Below are positions 27,734-35,915 of a stretch of DNA of 64,000 nucleotides, piece after piece. The position numbers and the translations under genes were made by a program. The notes beneath the pieces are model-generated. The model was not told the origin of the DNA, made no database searches, and saw nothing but the letters and a program-made list of their open reading frames with translations. Source of the stretch: Streptomyces monomycini. GTDB taxonomy: Bacteria; Actinomycetota; Actinomycetes; Streptomycetales; Streptomycetaceae. The stretch is from the NCBI RefSeq assembly GCF_022271435.1, contig NZ_JAFIQY010000016.1, positions 62,001 to 126,000 of the forward strand, written 5' to 3'. Numbering within the stretch: the stretch's first letter is position 1; every line of letters begins with the position of its first letter.

Positions 27734-27877
27734 ATGCACAGACTGCTCGCCGCCGTACTGACCTCGCTGGGCGCCGCCGCCCTGGCCGTAGGCGCCTCCC
27801 TCGGCATCGTCGCCGCCCTGGACGCCACGCCGGAACAGCCGAACGTGCCGCTGGTGACCTTCGACCGGACGCCTTAG
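27734..27877 (+). CDS. small membrane or secreted protein, 47 aa (DUF2613-like)
   Basis: The peptide is a basic start (MHR), one long hydrophobic segment (LLAAVLTSLGAAALAVGASLGIVAAL) and a short polar tail (DATPEQPNVPLVTFDRTP). This matches the layout of the tiny DUF2613 proteins of actinobacteria, though the match rests on pattern alone. It is followed 14 bp later by a CdaR/PucR-type regulator and probably shares its transcript. An upstream in-frame start at 27683 would add 17 residues. Confidence 0.5.
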   Translation: MHRLLAAVLTSLGAAALAVGASLGIVAALDATPEQPNVPLVTFDRTP

Positions 27878-27891
27878 GGGAGGCCGCAGGC

Positions 27892-29127
27892 GTGGTGGAG
27901 ACCGTCCGCTCGGCCTGGCGTGACGTACCCCCGGGGCAGGTGCGGGAGTTCGCCGCGCGCGCTCTGGACGAGGTCCCGGCGCTCGCCCAGCGCATCCTGG
28001 GGGAGATCCGCCGCGAATACCCACAACTGCCGCTGGCCCTGGACGAGTACGGCGAGCCGCGCGCGCTGGTCGGCATCCGGCAGTCGCTGGAGCACTTCGT
28101 GGAGCACATGTCCGCCGGCCTGGACAGTCCGCACGTCCACCCGCGCATCTTCCAGGAGTTCGGCCGCGGCGCGGGCATCCAGGGCCGCAGTCTGGACGCC
28201 CTGCAAGCCATCTACCGGCTGGGCGTACGGCTGGCCTGGCGGCGGCTGGCCGAGATCGGCCAGCAGGTGGCGATTCCGGCCCCCGCCATGTACGAACTGG
28301 CCGAATCGGGTTTCGAGTACCTGGACGGGCTGGTCGCCGAATCGGTAAGGGGCTTCGCCGAGGCCGCGGCCCGCCAGGCGGGCGAACGGCTGCGGCACCA
28401 ACGCCGTCTCATGGAGCAGCTGTTCACCGCCGGGACCCGCGCGCACACCGCCCCCGCGCTCACCGACCGTGCTGCCAGGATCGGCTGGGCGCTGCCCGCA
28501 CAGGTCGCCGTGGCCGTACTGCTGCGCCCCGCCCGTGAGTCCGTCGCGCCCGCCGTCGGCACGGACGTCCTCCTGGACATGGAGTGCGAGCGGCCCCGCA
28601 TGGTGGTGCCGGAGCCGGACGCCGCCGGGCGCAGGGAACTACTCCAGCGGGCCACGGCGGGGTGGTCTGGCGCGCTCGGCCCAGCCGTACCGCTGGCGCA
28701 CGCGGCCAAGTCGCTGCGCTGGGCCAACACCGCGGTCGATCTGATCGAGCGGGGCCTGCTGCCCGCCGGGCAGTTGCTGCACTGCACCGATCACACCGAG
28801 GCGCTGGTCCTTCTGCCGCCCGAGGAGCTGATCGAGGACCTGACCCGGCGGCGGCTGGAGCCCCTGGCGCACTGCGGCCCCACCCACGGACGCCGGCTGG
28901 CCGAGACCCTCCTCGCCTGGCTGGAGACGCGCGGCGGCGCGCCCGAGGTGGCCGCCCGGCTCGGCGTCCACCCGCAGACCGTGCGCTACCGACTGCGTCA
29001 AATACGCGAGTTGTGGGGTGACGAGGTGGACGATCCGGACCGCCGATTCGAACTGGAACTGGTCCTGCGGGCCCGGCGGCTGCGCGGCGAACTCAGTGTG
29101 CCGGGCGGCCCTCCCTGCCGTCGCTGA
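27892..29127 (+). CDS. PucR/CdaR-type helix-turn-helix regulator
   Basis: The C-terminal GGAPEVAARLGVHPQTVRYRLRQIRELWG is the PucR-type HTH, preceded by a GGDEF-like/CdaR central region (LRWANTAVDLIERGLLPAGQLLHCTDH). The N-terminal ~170 residues are helical, resembling the sensing region of the FasR-type regulator encoded at 53.5 kb. The GTG at 27892 follows GGGGAGG with ~9-nt spacing; the open frame further upstream is non-coding. Its 3' end overlaps the convergent GntR-TetR gene by 35 bp. The target is unknown. Confidence 0.85.
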   Translation: MVETVRSAWRDVPPGQVREFAARALDEVPALAQRILGEIRREYPQLPLALDEYGEPRALVGIRQSLEHFVEHMSAGLDSPHVHPRIFQEFGRGAGIQGRSLDALQAIYRLGVRLAWRRLAEIGQQVAIPAPAMYELAESGFEYLDGLVAESVRGFAEAAARQAGERLRHQRRLMEQLFTAGTRAHTAPALTDRAARIGWALPAQVAVAVLLRPARESVAPAVGTDVLLDMECERPRMVVPEPDAAGRRELLQRATAGWSGALGPAVPLAHAAKSLRWANTAVDLIERGLLPAGQLLHCTDHTEALVLLPPEELIEDLTRRRLEPLAHCGPTHGRRLAETLLAWLETRGGAPEVAARLGVHPQTVRYRLRQIRELWGDEVDDPDRRFELELVLRARRLRGELSVPGGPPCRR

Positions 29128-30106
29128 ACACCTCGAAGCCGTCCAGCAGCCGGGCCAGCCCGAACTCGAACAGCGCGTCCAGTTGGAGCGTCCCCGCGTC
29201 GTCCATGGCGTCGATCCCCGCGTACATCGGGAAAGAACCGGACTCCAGGATCTGCTCGTACTCCGGTTCCTGCGACACCATCCACTGGTCCTGGTCCATG
29301 CCGGTCTGCTGCTCGGCCTCCAGGTCCTCCTCCATGGCCACCGCCGTGCCGCGTACGTGGTTGAGCAGCGTCAGGGCCAGCCGCAGCTTGGTCAGCGGAT
29401 CGAACCGGGTCGCCCCCATGGTCCACTCGATGAGGGTCATCGCGTGCGGCAACGGCTGCGGGCGAGTGATCGACAGCCACTGGGCGACCCATGGATGCCG
29501 CTGGTACAGCTGCCACTGGAGGCGGGCTCCGGCCTCCATCCGCGCGCGCCAGTGCCGTGGCGCCGGGGCGGGCAGTTCGATCTCGGCGAAGGTGGCGTCC
29601 GCCATCAGCATGACCAGCTGGTCCTTGTTCGCCACATGGCGGTAGAGCGCCATGGAGGAAGCGCCGAACTCGGCGGCCACACGGCGCATCGACAGCGAGC
29701 GCAGCCCTTCGGCGTCGGCGATCCGGACGCCGGCCCGCACGATGCGGTCGCGGCTGAGGGCGGGGGGCTGGGGCTGGGAGGCGGCAGGGAGAGGGTGGTG
29801 GCTGCTGCCGCGTGGCCGGGGCGCGGGCCCATGGTGCGTACGCGCCTCCGCTCCCGTTCCCGTCTCCGCCACCACCGTGCCCACCCCCGGCACCGCCCTG
29901 ACCAGGCCCTCCTGGCGCAGCGTCGTGAGGACCTTGGTCGCGGTCGCCATCGCCACCCCCCACTCCCGGGTGATCCGCCGCGTCGAGGGCACGCGGTCGC
30001 CCGCGGTCAGTTCACCCGTATCGATACGCCGCCGGATCTCCGCGACGATGCGGCGGTACGGCGGGGTGGCGGAACGGTTCGTGGCGGGGGTGGCTGAACG
30101 GTCCAT
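29093..30106 (-). CDS. GntR-TetR hybrid transcriptional regulator
   Basis: Residues ~15-85 are a GntR winged HTH (PPYRRIVAEIRRRIDTGELTAGDRVPSTRRITREWGVAMATATKVLTTLRQEGLV) and residues ~115-165 are a TetR HTH (RDRIVRAGVRIADAEGLRSLSMRRVAAEFGASSMALYRHVANKDQLV), followed by a TetR-type ligand-binding C-terminal domain (~170-337). Such fusions are an actinobacterial family that represses multidrug exporters. It is divergent from a DHA2 exporter, and a perfect 11-bp inverted repeat lies between them. GGAGG precedes the ATG. Both DNA-binding domains look intact. Confidence 0.92.
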   Translation of the reverse strand: MDRSATPATNRSATPPYRRIVAEIRRRIDTGELTAGDRVPSTRRITREWGVAMATATKVLTTLRQEGLVRAVPGVGTVVAETGTGAEARTHHGPAPRPRGSSHHPLPAASQPQPPALSRDRIVRAGVRIADAEGLRSLSMRRVAAEFGASSMALYRHVANKDQLVMLMADATFAEIELPAPAPRHWRARMEAGARLQWQLYQRHPWVAQWLSITRPQPLPHAMTLIEWTMGATRFDPLTKLRLALTLLNHVRGTAVAMEEDLEAEQQTGMDQDQWMVSQEPEYEQILESGSFPMYAGIDAMDDAGTLQLDALFEFGLARLLDGFEVFSDGREGRPAH

Positions 30107-30129
30107 GGTGGCGGCCTCCGGCTCTCCAT

Positions 30130-30202
30130 ACTAGTGCACCAGGGGGTTGTGGGCGTAGCAAGGCTGCGACAGCGCCGGTGGGGGCAGGCGAGGTGCACTA
30201 GT
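30130..30202. promoter_or_regulatory. paired operator for the GntR-TetR regulator
   Basis: ACTAGTGCACC (30130-30140) and its exact reverse complement GGTGCACTAGT (30192-30202) flank 51 bp in the 168-bp divergent gap. The two arms lie 24 bp from the regulator start and 72 bp from the exporter start. Each arm contains the 6-bp palindromes ACTAGT and GTGCAC, typical of GntR or TetR operators, so each may bind a dimer and the pair may loop. Confidence 0.65.
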
Positions 30203-30274
30203 GTGACGCACCTCCAATCCCTGTGCTGGGCCCAAGGTTTGCGCTGTAAGCGTGCCCTGTCTACCTTCCTGGTT

Positions 30275-32062
30275 ATGACGTTTACCCCGTATACACCTCC
30301 GCCGCGTGCCGGGCGCCGCGAGTGGACCGCGCTGGTGGTGCTCCTGCTGCCCTGCCTGCTGGTCTCGATGGACGTCTCGGTGCTCTACTTCGCCGTACCG
30401 TTCCTCTCCGCCGAACTCGCGCCCAGCGGCGTCGAACAGCTGTGGATCCTCGACGTCTACGGCTTCGTCCTGGCCGGGCTCCTGATCACCATGGGCGCCC
30501 TCGGCGACCGCATCGGCCGCCGCAGGCTGCTGCTCACCGGCGCCGTCCTGTTCGGCGTCGCCTCGGCGCTCGCCGCCTACGCGCAGAGCCCCGGCGCGCT
30601 CATCGCCGCCCGCGCGGTGCTCGGCGTCGGCGGCGCCACCCTCATGCCGTCCACCCTGGCCCTGATCCGCAACCTGTTCCACGACGCCGGGCAGCGCGGC
30701 AAGGCCGTCGCGATCTGGTCCGGCGGCATGATGGGCGGCATCGCGCTCGGTCCGGTGCTCAGCGGGGTGCTGCTGGAACACTTCTGGTGGGGCTCGGTCT
30801 TCCTGATCAACGCTCCGGCGATGGTGCTGCTGCTCGTGGCCGGGCCCCTGCTGCTGCCCGAGTTCAAGAACCCGGCGGCGGGCCGCTTCGACCTGCCGGG
30901 CGCGCTGCTCTCCCTGGCGGCGATGCTCCCGGTCGTCTACGGCATCAAGGAGCTGGCCCGCAACGGCTTCGAGACGCTGCCCGCACTGGCCGTCGCGGCC
31001 GGACTGCTGGCCGCCGCCGGGTTCGTACGCCGCCAGCGCACCGCCCGGCACCCGATGCTGGACCTGGAACTCTTCCGCCATCGCGGCTACTCGGGATCCG
31101 TCCTGATGAACCTGCTGGCGATGTTCGCGCTGGTCGGCAGCGCGGTCTTCTTCACCCAGTACCTCCAGTCCGTACGGGGCATGAGTCCGCTGGAAGCCGC
31201 CCTGTGGAACGTGGTGCCGACCCTCGCGGTCGGCGGCATGGCCCCGGCCGCGGCCGCCCTCGCCCGCCGTACGGGCCGGGCGTTCGTCATCGCCGGCGGC
31301 TTCCTGGCCGCCGCCGGAGGGTTCCTGTGGGTGTCCCGGGTGGCGGCGGACACGCCGCTGTGGATCGTGCTCATCGGCGCCAGCGTCTACGCGGCGGGGC
31401 TGGTCATGGTGATGTCGCTCGGCACCGAACTGGCCCTCGGCGTCGCCCCGCCGCAGCGCGCGGGCTCGGCCTCCGCCCTCCTGGAATCCGGCTCCGAACT
31501 GGGCGGCGCCCTGGGCCTGGCCTTCCTGGGCACCCTCGGCAACGCCGTCTACCGCGGCGAGATCGACAGCGCCGTCCCCGGCGGGCTCCCCGCGGGCGCG
31601 GCGGACACCGTACGGGAAACCCTGGCCGGAGCCGCGGCAGTCGCGGGGGAACTGCCGGGGCAGGCCGGGGAGGCGCTGCTCACGGCGGCCCGTACGGCGT
31701 TCCTCGGCGGCCTGCACGCGGTGCTGCTCGGCGCGGCAGCCGTGATGGTCCTGGGCGCGCTGTTGGCCGCGGCGCTGCTCAGGGGCGTACGGACGCAGTC
31801 TCCGGAGCCGGGGGAGGAGGCGACCGAATGCAAGCCGGTCACGGGCAGGCGCGAGTCCGGCGCCCCCGGCACCGCTTCCCCTTCTGCTGCTTCCCCTTCT
31901 GCCGATGCCGATGCCGATGCCGACGCCGATGCCGACGCCGATGCCGCTGCCGATTCCCATCGCCCCCGTCACCCGAAGCTGACCCGCTCCAGCCAGGAAT
32001 CCAGCAGCTCCACATCACCACCGATCACGATGCCGGGGCTGCGGGCGGGCAACCGGCGGTAG
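30275..32062 (+). CDS. DHA2-family MFS multidrug exporter
   Basis: This proton-coupled exporter of about 14 membrane helices has the DHA2 signatures: motif A LITMGALGDRIGRRRLLLTGAVLFGVASALAA, motif D1 LLVSMDVSVLYFAVPFLSAEL and antiporter motif C AIWSGGMMGGIALGPVLSGVLLEHFWWGSVFLINAPA. It resembles SmvA/QacA-type drug pumps. The long polar C-terminus (~75 residues) contains seven Asp-Ala pairs from a hexanucleotide repeat and overlaps the convergent gene by 94 bp, so the original stop was probably further upstream. Control by the divergent GntR-TetR regulator is expected. Confidence 0.92.
   Translation: MTFTPYTPPPRAGRREWTALVVLLLPCLLVSMDVSVLYFAVPFLSAELAPSGVEQLWILDVYGFVLAGLLITMGALGDRIGRRRLLLTGAVLFGVASALAAYAQSPGALIAARAVLGVGGATLMPSTLALIRNLFHDAGQRGKAVAIWSGGMMGGIALGPVLSGVLLEHFWWGSVFLINAPAMVLLLVAGPLLLPEFKNPAAGRFDLPGALLSLAAMLPVVYGIKELARNGFETLPALAVAAGLLAAAGFVRRQRTARHPMLDLELFRHRGYSGSVLMNLLAMFALVGSAVFFTQYLQSVRGMSPLEAALWNVVPTLAVGGMAPAAAALARRTGRAFVIAGGFLAAAGGFLWVSRVAADTPLWIVLIGASVYAAGLVMVMSLGTELALGVAPPQRAGSASALLESGSELGGALGLAFLGTLGNAVYRGEIDSAVPGGLPAGAADTVRETLAGAAAVAGELPGQAGEALLTAARTAFLGGLHAVLLGAAAVMVLGALLAAALLRGVRTQSPEPGEEATECKPVTGRRESGAPGTASPSAASPSADADADADADADADAAADSHRPRHPKLTRSSQESSSSTSPPITMPGLRAGNRR
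31904..31945 (+). repeat. hexanucleotide repeat encoding (Asp-Ala)7
   Basis: Seven GATGCC or GACGCC hexamers encode Asp-Ala pairs in the C-terminal tail of the exporter. Confidence 0.85.
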
Positions 32063-32772
32063 AGAACCAGCAGCAGGTCGGTCAGCGGGCCGCTGACGGT
32101 GACGGCGGCCTCCTCACGGGGTGCGTGGCGCCAGGTGATCGCCGCGCCGGTGAGGTCCACCAGCCACTCGGCCGGCGTCCCCGGTGCCGTGCCGGTGGCC
32201 CGGAAGCGCAGTGTGCGGCCGGGGCCGAGAAGTTCTCGCAGCTCCGGGCGGTGATCGAGGGTCTGTGGCTGTGCGGCCAGCTCCAGCCACTCGCCGAAGC
32301 AGTCGGCGGCGGTCTCCTCGCCGAGCGTGAACGGCACGCCCTCGGCCAGGAAGGCGTCGGCGCGGTGGATCACCGTCTCGTTGGCCATCCGGCGGGCGAA
32401 GAACGCGGCCGCCGGGCCCAGCTGGGGCACGGGAACCCAGGCTTCCGCACTCGGCCCGGCGGTCCGCAGGGTCTCGGCCAGCAGGGCGGCCCCCTCGCCC
32501 AGCCAGCCGTCCAGCACGGCCGGGTCCTCGTCGGCGTACGGCGACAGATCGCGGAAGTGCCCGTCGGGCGGGGGCCGTTCCGTCCCGGTGCGTATGACCT
32601 CCTCCACCCAGCGGTGGGCACCGCCCAGATGCCGCAGCAACTGGCCGACGTTCCAGCCGGGGCAGGTGGGCACCGGGGTTCTCAGCTGGGCCGCGCCCCG
32701 CACGCGCGACCTCAACAGGTCGGTCTGCTCGACGATTTCGGAGCAGTGGCGGTCGTACGTCGAAGCGTTCAT
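31969..32772 (-). CDS. maleylpyruvate isomerase/DinB-family mycothiol-dependent enzyme
   Basis: The 267-residue protein has the MDMPI N-terminal four-helix domain with metal-binding His residues (CPGWNVGQLLRHLGGAHRWVEEV near residue 38 and ANETVIHRADAFLA near 130) and the C-terminal domain (LRFRATGTAPGTPAEWLVDLTG ... ITVSGPLTDLLLVLYRRL-like). Family members use mycothiol for isomerisation or detoxification. The ATG at 32772 lies 6 nt after TACCGT with no ribosome site, so the mRNA is probably leaderless. The next gene upstream on the same strand is also mycothiol-linked. Confidence 0.88.
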   Translation of the reverse strand: MNASTYDRHCSEIVEQTDLLRSRVRGAAQLRTPVPTCPGWNVGQLLRHLGGAHRWVEEVIRTGTERPPPDGHFRDLSPYADEDPAVLDGWLGEGAALLAETLRTAGPSAEAWVPVPQLGPAAAFFARRMANETVIHRADAFLAEGVPFTLGEETAADCFGEWLELAAQPQTLDHRPELRELLGPGRTLRFRATGTAPGTPAEWLVDLTGAAITWRHAPREEAAVTVSGPLTDLLLVLYRRLPARSPGIVIGGDVELLDSWLERVSFG

Positions 32773-32812
32773 GACGCCACGGTAAGTCCCGCCACTGACA
32801 ACCGGCTTCGGG

Positions 32813-33451
32813 TCAGCTGAAGTCCAGGTCCCCCGTCCGGGTCCGCTTCAGCTCGAAGAACTTGTCGTAGCCGGCGAGGAGCCGGGCGCCGTCGAAGACC
32901 CGTACGGCGTCCTCGCCACGCGGGATCGCGGTCAGCACCGGACCGAAGAAGGCCACGCCGTCGATGTGGATGGTGGGCGTGCCGACCTCCTCGCCGACCG
33001 GGTCCATGCCCTCGTGGTGGCTCTTGCGCAGCGCGTCGTCGTACTCCGTGCTGTCGGCGGCACCGGCCAGCTCGGCGGGCAGCCCGGCCTCGGCGAGCGC
33101 CTCCTCGATGACGGTGCCGTAGTCGTCCCGGCTGTCGTTGTGCAGGCGCGTGCCGAGCGCGGTGTACAGGTCGCGCAGTACGTCCTCGCCGTGCTTCTGG
33201 GCGGCGGCGATGCATACCCGCACCGGGCCCCAGGCCTTGGCCAGCAGCTCCCGGTACTGCTCCGGCAGCCCCTCGCGGCCGTCGTTGAGGACGGCCAGGC
33301 TCATCACGCGGAAGCGCAGGTCGATGTCGCGGTGGGCCTCCACCTCCAGGATCCAGCGCGAGGTGATCCAGGCGAAGGGGCAGAGGGGGTCGAAGTAGAA
33401 GTCGACTGTGTGACGAGTGGTGTTCGGGGAAGACGCATTCTGATCAGTCAT
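32813..33451 (-). CDS. DsbA-like mycothiol-dependent nitroreductase (Rv2466c family)
   Basis: The thioredoxin-like fold starts with VDFYFDPLCPFAWITSRWILEV, where CPFA is the single-Cys active site typical of the Rv2466c group. The cis-proline loop is VGTPTIHIDG near residue 157. In mycobacteria this family uses mycothiol to reduce nitro compounds and helps against oxidative stress. The length of 212 aa is normal. The ATG lies 6 nt after TATCGT, another leaderless pattern. The DinB-type gene follows on the same strand after 40 bp. Confidence 0.87.
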   Translation of the reverse strand: MTDQNASSPNTTRHTVDFYFDPLCPFAWITSRWILEVEAHRDIDLRFRVMSLAVLNDGREGLPEQYRELLAKAWGPVRVCIAAAQKHGEDVLRDLYTALGTRLHNDSRDDYGTVIEEALAEAGLPAELAGAADSTEYDDALRKSHHEGMDPVGEEVGTPTIHIDGVAFFGPVLTAIPRGEDAVRVFDGARLLAGYDKFFELKRTRTGDLDFS

Positions 33452-33613
33452 GACGCCACGATAGTTCGCTTCACAACTTCCGGCCGGGAGTTCGGTCGGC
33501 GGCGTCCGGCGGTGCGGCGTCCGGACGGGCGGCTTCCGGGGCGCGTCCGCCGGCCGGTGTCCGCCGGCTCGCGCTCGCCCGGTCGGCGGCGCTGGTCCGA
33601 CGCTGCTCCGGCG

Positions 33614-34045
33614 CTACTCCGGTGTGACGCCGAGCATCCGCTGGAGCAGCTCCTTGAGCAGCGCGCGCTCCGTGACGGACAGCTCGCCGAGCGGCTCGCG
33701 CGCGAAGTCCAGGGAGTCGCGCAGCTGCGCCGCCGTCGCCCGGCCCGTCTCGGTGGGGGCGGCCAGCTTGACCCGGCGGTCGGCCGGGTCCGGGCGGCGC
33801 TCGACCAGGCCGCGGGACTCCAGCCGGTCCACGATCCCGGTCACGTTCGACGGCTCGCACTTCAGGCTCCGGGCTATCCGGCGCATCGGCATCGGCTCGC
33901 GGGCGAGCAGGCCGAGAACGCGCGCCTGGGCGCCGGTGAGGGAGTGCTCGGCCGCCGCGTGCTCGTACTCCTCGTGATAGCGGGCCACGACGGTGCCGAT
34001 CAGCTCGACGACCTCGGCGGTCAGGTGGTCTGCGCGAGGAGTCAT
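33614..34045 (-). CDS. MarR-family transcriptional regulator
   Basis: The 143-residue protein has the MarR winged helix (SLTGAQARVLGLLAREPMPMRRIARSLKCEPSNVTGIVDRLESRGLVERRPDPADRRVKLAAPTETG is represented by the LKCEPSNVTGIVDRLE recognition helix and the DRRVKLA wing). It has one Cys, in the recognition region, and lacks the N-terminal redox Cys of OhrR. It is divergent from an NADP-dependent oxidoreductase with a 89-bp gap and probably represses it. The ATG at 34045 lies 6 nt after TATCCT, consistent with a leaderless transcript. Confidence 0.9.
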   Translation of the reverse strand: MTPRADHLTAEVVELIGTVVARYHEEYEHAAAEHSLTGAQARVLGLLAREPMPMRRIARSLKCEPSNVTGIVDRLESRGLVERRPDPADRRVKLAAPTETGRATAAQLRDSLDFAREPLGELSVTERALLKELLQRMLGVTPE

Positions 34046-34134
34046 GACACCAGGATACCGAATTACTTGACAACATGAAATATCGAGGAGCATTGTTGTT
34101 TCAGCACCTGAAGTATTTCGAGGAGGAGCAGCCC
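34046..34134. promoter_or_regulatory. divergent promoter/operator, MarR and oxidoreductase
   Basis: On the plus strand TTGACA (34067-34072) is followed 18 bp later by CATTGT, a possible promoter for the oxidoreductase. ACAACATG and CATTGTTGT form an imperfect dyad around it, a candidate MarR operator. Confidence 0.45.
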
Positions 34135-35157
34135 ATGTCCGCACTGCCCACGTCCGGCCGCGAATGGCACCTGGTCGCCCGCCCGCACGGCTGGCCGAAG
34201 CCGGAGGACTTCGCGCTCCGCGAGGCCGAGATCTCCGAGCCCGGCGAGGGGCAGCTCCTCGTCCGCAACCTGTACTTCTCCGTCGACCCGTACATGCGCG
34301 GCCGGATGAACGACGTGAAGTCTTACTCCCCGCCCTTCCAGCTGGACGAGCCGATGGAGGGTGGCGCGGTCGGCGAGGTCGTCGCCTCCAACGCCGACGG
34401 CTTCGCGGTCGGTGACCACGTCCTGCACTTCAAGGGCTGGCGCGAGTACGCGGTGGTGGACGCCGCCAAGATCGCCAAGGTGGACGGTTCCCTGGCGCCC
34501 CTCTCCGCCTACCTGGGCGTGCTCGGCATGCCGGGCCTGACGGCCTACGCGGGCCTGCTGGAGGTCGCCTCCTTCAAGGAGGGCGACGCCGTCTTCGTGT
34601 CCGGCGCGGCCGGCGCGGTCGGCAGCGAGGTCGGCCAGATCGCCAAGCTCAAGGGCGCCTCGCGCGTCATCGGCAGTGCGGGCTCCGACGAGAAGGTCAA
34701 GCTGCTGACGGAGGAATACGGCTTCGACGCCGCCTTCAACTACAAGTCCGACCGGTCCGTCAAGGACCAGCTCCGGGACGCCGCCCCCGACGGCATCGAC
34801 GTCTACTTCGACAACGTCGGCGGCGACCACCTGGAAGCCGCCCTCGACTCGCTGAACGTGCACGGCCGGGTCGCCGTCTGCGGCATGATCTCGCAGTACA
34901 ACGCCACCGAGCCGACCCCGGCGCCGCGCAACCTCGCGACGGTCATCGGCAAGCGGCTGCGCATCCAGGGCATGCTCGTCGCCGACCACAGCCACCTCCA
35001 GGAGCAGTTCGTCTCCGAGGTCTCGGCCTGGGTGCGTTCGGGTGAGCTGAAGTTCAGCGAGACCAAGGTCGCCGGCATCGAGAACGGCTTCGAGGCGTTT
35101 CTCGGCCTGCTGCGCGGTGACAACACCGGCAAGATGATCGTCGATCTCACGGACTGA
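34135..35157 (+). CDS. zinc-free NADP-dependent oxidoreductase (MDR, CurA/leukotriene B4 dehydrogenase type)
   Basis: The 340-residue enzyme starts MSALPTSGREWHLVARPHGWPKP and has the substrate-side YFSVDPYMRGRMNDVKSYSPPFQ motif and the nucleotide-binding loop FVSGAAGAVGSEVGQIAKLKGASRVIGSAGS near residue 150-180. No zinc-ligand Cys cluster is present. Members reduce the double bond of alpha,beta-unsaturated carbonyls and detoxify quinones or lipid aldehydes. The ATG at 34135 follows GAGGAGGAG. Regulation by the divergent MarR protein and proximity to ohr fit a stress role. Confidence 0.92.
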   Translation: MSALPTSGREWHLVARPHGWPKPEDFALREAEISEPGEGQLLVRNLYFSVDPYMRGRMNDVKSYSPPFQLDEPMEGGAVGEVVASNADGFAVGDHVLHFKGWREYAVVDAAKIAKVDGSLAPLSAYLGVLGMPGLTAYAGLLEVASFKEGDAVFVSGAAGAVGSEVGQIAKLKGASRVIGSAGSDEKVKLLTEEYGFDAAFNYKSDRSVKDQLRDAAPDGIDVYFDNVGGDHLEAALDSLNVHGRVAVCGMISQYNATEPTPAPRNLATVIGKRLRIQGMLVADHSHLQEQFVSEVSAWVRSGELKFSETKVAGIENGFEAFLGLLRGDNTGKMIVDLTD

Positions 35158-35187
35158 CCCTTCACGGAGCCGGTCCCGCCGGGCCAC

Positions 35188-35251
35188 TAGGCTCGGCCCC
35201 AAGCCGTCGCGATCGTGGGCGCGAGTCGCGGCGAACCACAGGAGGATCTCT
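35188..35251 (+). promoter_or_regulatory. ohr promoter and leader
   Basis: TAGGCT (35188-35193) is a good -10 box, followed by a ~55-nt leader ending in AGGAGG just before the ohr ATG. A transcript from here would be specific to ohr. Confidence 0.4.
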
Positions 35252-35680
35252 ATGTCCATCCAGCCCGTAGACGTCGTCTACACCGCCGTCGCCACCGCGG
35301 AGAACGGCCGGGACGGCCGCGTCGCCAGCGACGACGGCAAGCTGGACGTCGTCGTCAATCCGCCCAAGGAGCAGGGTGGCAGCGGCGCCGGCACCAACCC
35401 CGAGCAGCTCTTCGCGGCCGGCTACAGCGCCTGCTTCCAGGGCGCGCTCAGCGTCGTCGCCCGCCAGGAGAAGGCGGACGTCTCCGGCTCCCGGGTGACC
35501 GCCAAGGTCGGCATCGGCAAGACCCCGTCCGGCGGTTTCGGCCTCACGGTCGAGATCAACGCCTCCATTCCGAACGTGGACGAGGCCACCGCCAAGGACC
35601 TGGTCGAAAAGGCCCACCAGGTGTGCCCGTACTCGAACGCCACGCGGGGCAACATCGACGTCAAGCTCAGCGTCGGCTGA
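35252..35680 (+). CDS. ohr: organic hydroperoxide resistance protein
   Basis: This thiol peroxidase reduces organic hydroperoxides. The two active-site cysteines are present: YSACFQGALSVVA (peroxidatic, near residue 60) and HQVCPYSNATRGN (resolving, near 126). The length of 142 aa is canonical. AGGAGG precedes the ATG. No ohrR is adjacent: the nearby MarR gene lacks the conserved sensing Cys and is two genes away. Confidence 0.95.
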   Translation: MSIQPVDVVYTAVATAENGRDGRVASDDGKLDVVVNPPKEQGGSGAGTNPEQLFAAGYSACFQGALSVVARQEKADVSGSRVTAKVGIGKTPSGGFGLTVEINASIPNVDEATAKDLVEKAHQVCPYSNATRGNIDVKLSVG

Positions 35681-35794
35681 CTGCCGGCCAGTGACCGGCA
35701 GTTGAGCGCTGACTGACCGGCGGGCTTCGGTCGGCGGCCGGGCGTCGGCTGACGTCTGGCCGGTGGCCGGCGGCCGGCGCGAGGCTTCGGCTGA

Positions 35795-35825
35795 GAGCCG
35801 CACTCCTGGACGGGGGTGCGGCTCT
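35795..35825 (+). terminator. terminator after ohr
   Basis: AGAGCCGCAC (35795-35804) pairs perfectly with GTGCGGCTCT (35816-35825) across an 11-nt loop, about 115 bp after the ohr stop. Confidence 0.6.
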
Positions 35826-35915
35826 TGGTCGTTCCGGTTGGCGCGGGGGTGCCTCCATGCCGCTGGCCAGGGAAAACGGGGTGCGTCGGGTCGGCGAGCA
35901 GGGCAGCGTGGCGGG

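Noticed and set aside
30131..31972. A 613-codon minus-strand open frame opposite the exporter
   Set aside because: Shadow of the exporter reading frame; it begins in the low-complexity Asp-Ala repeat.
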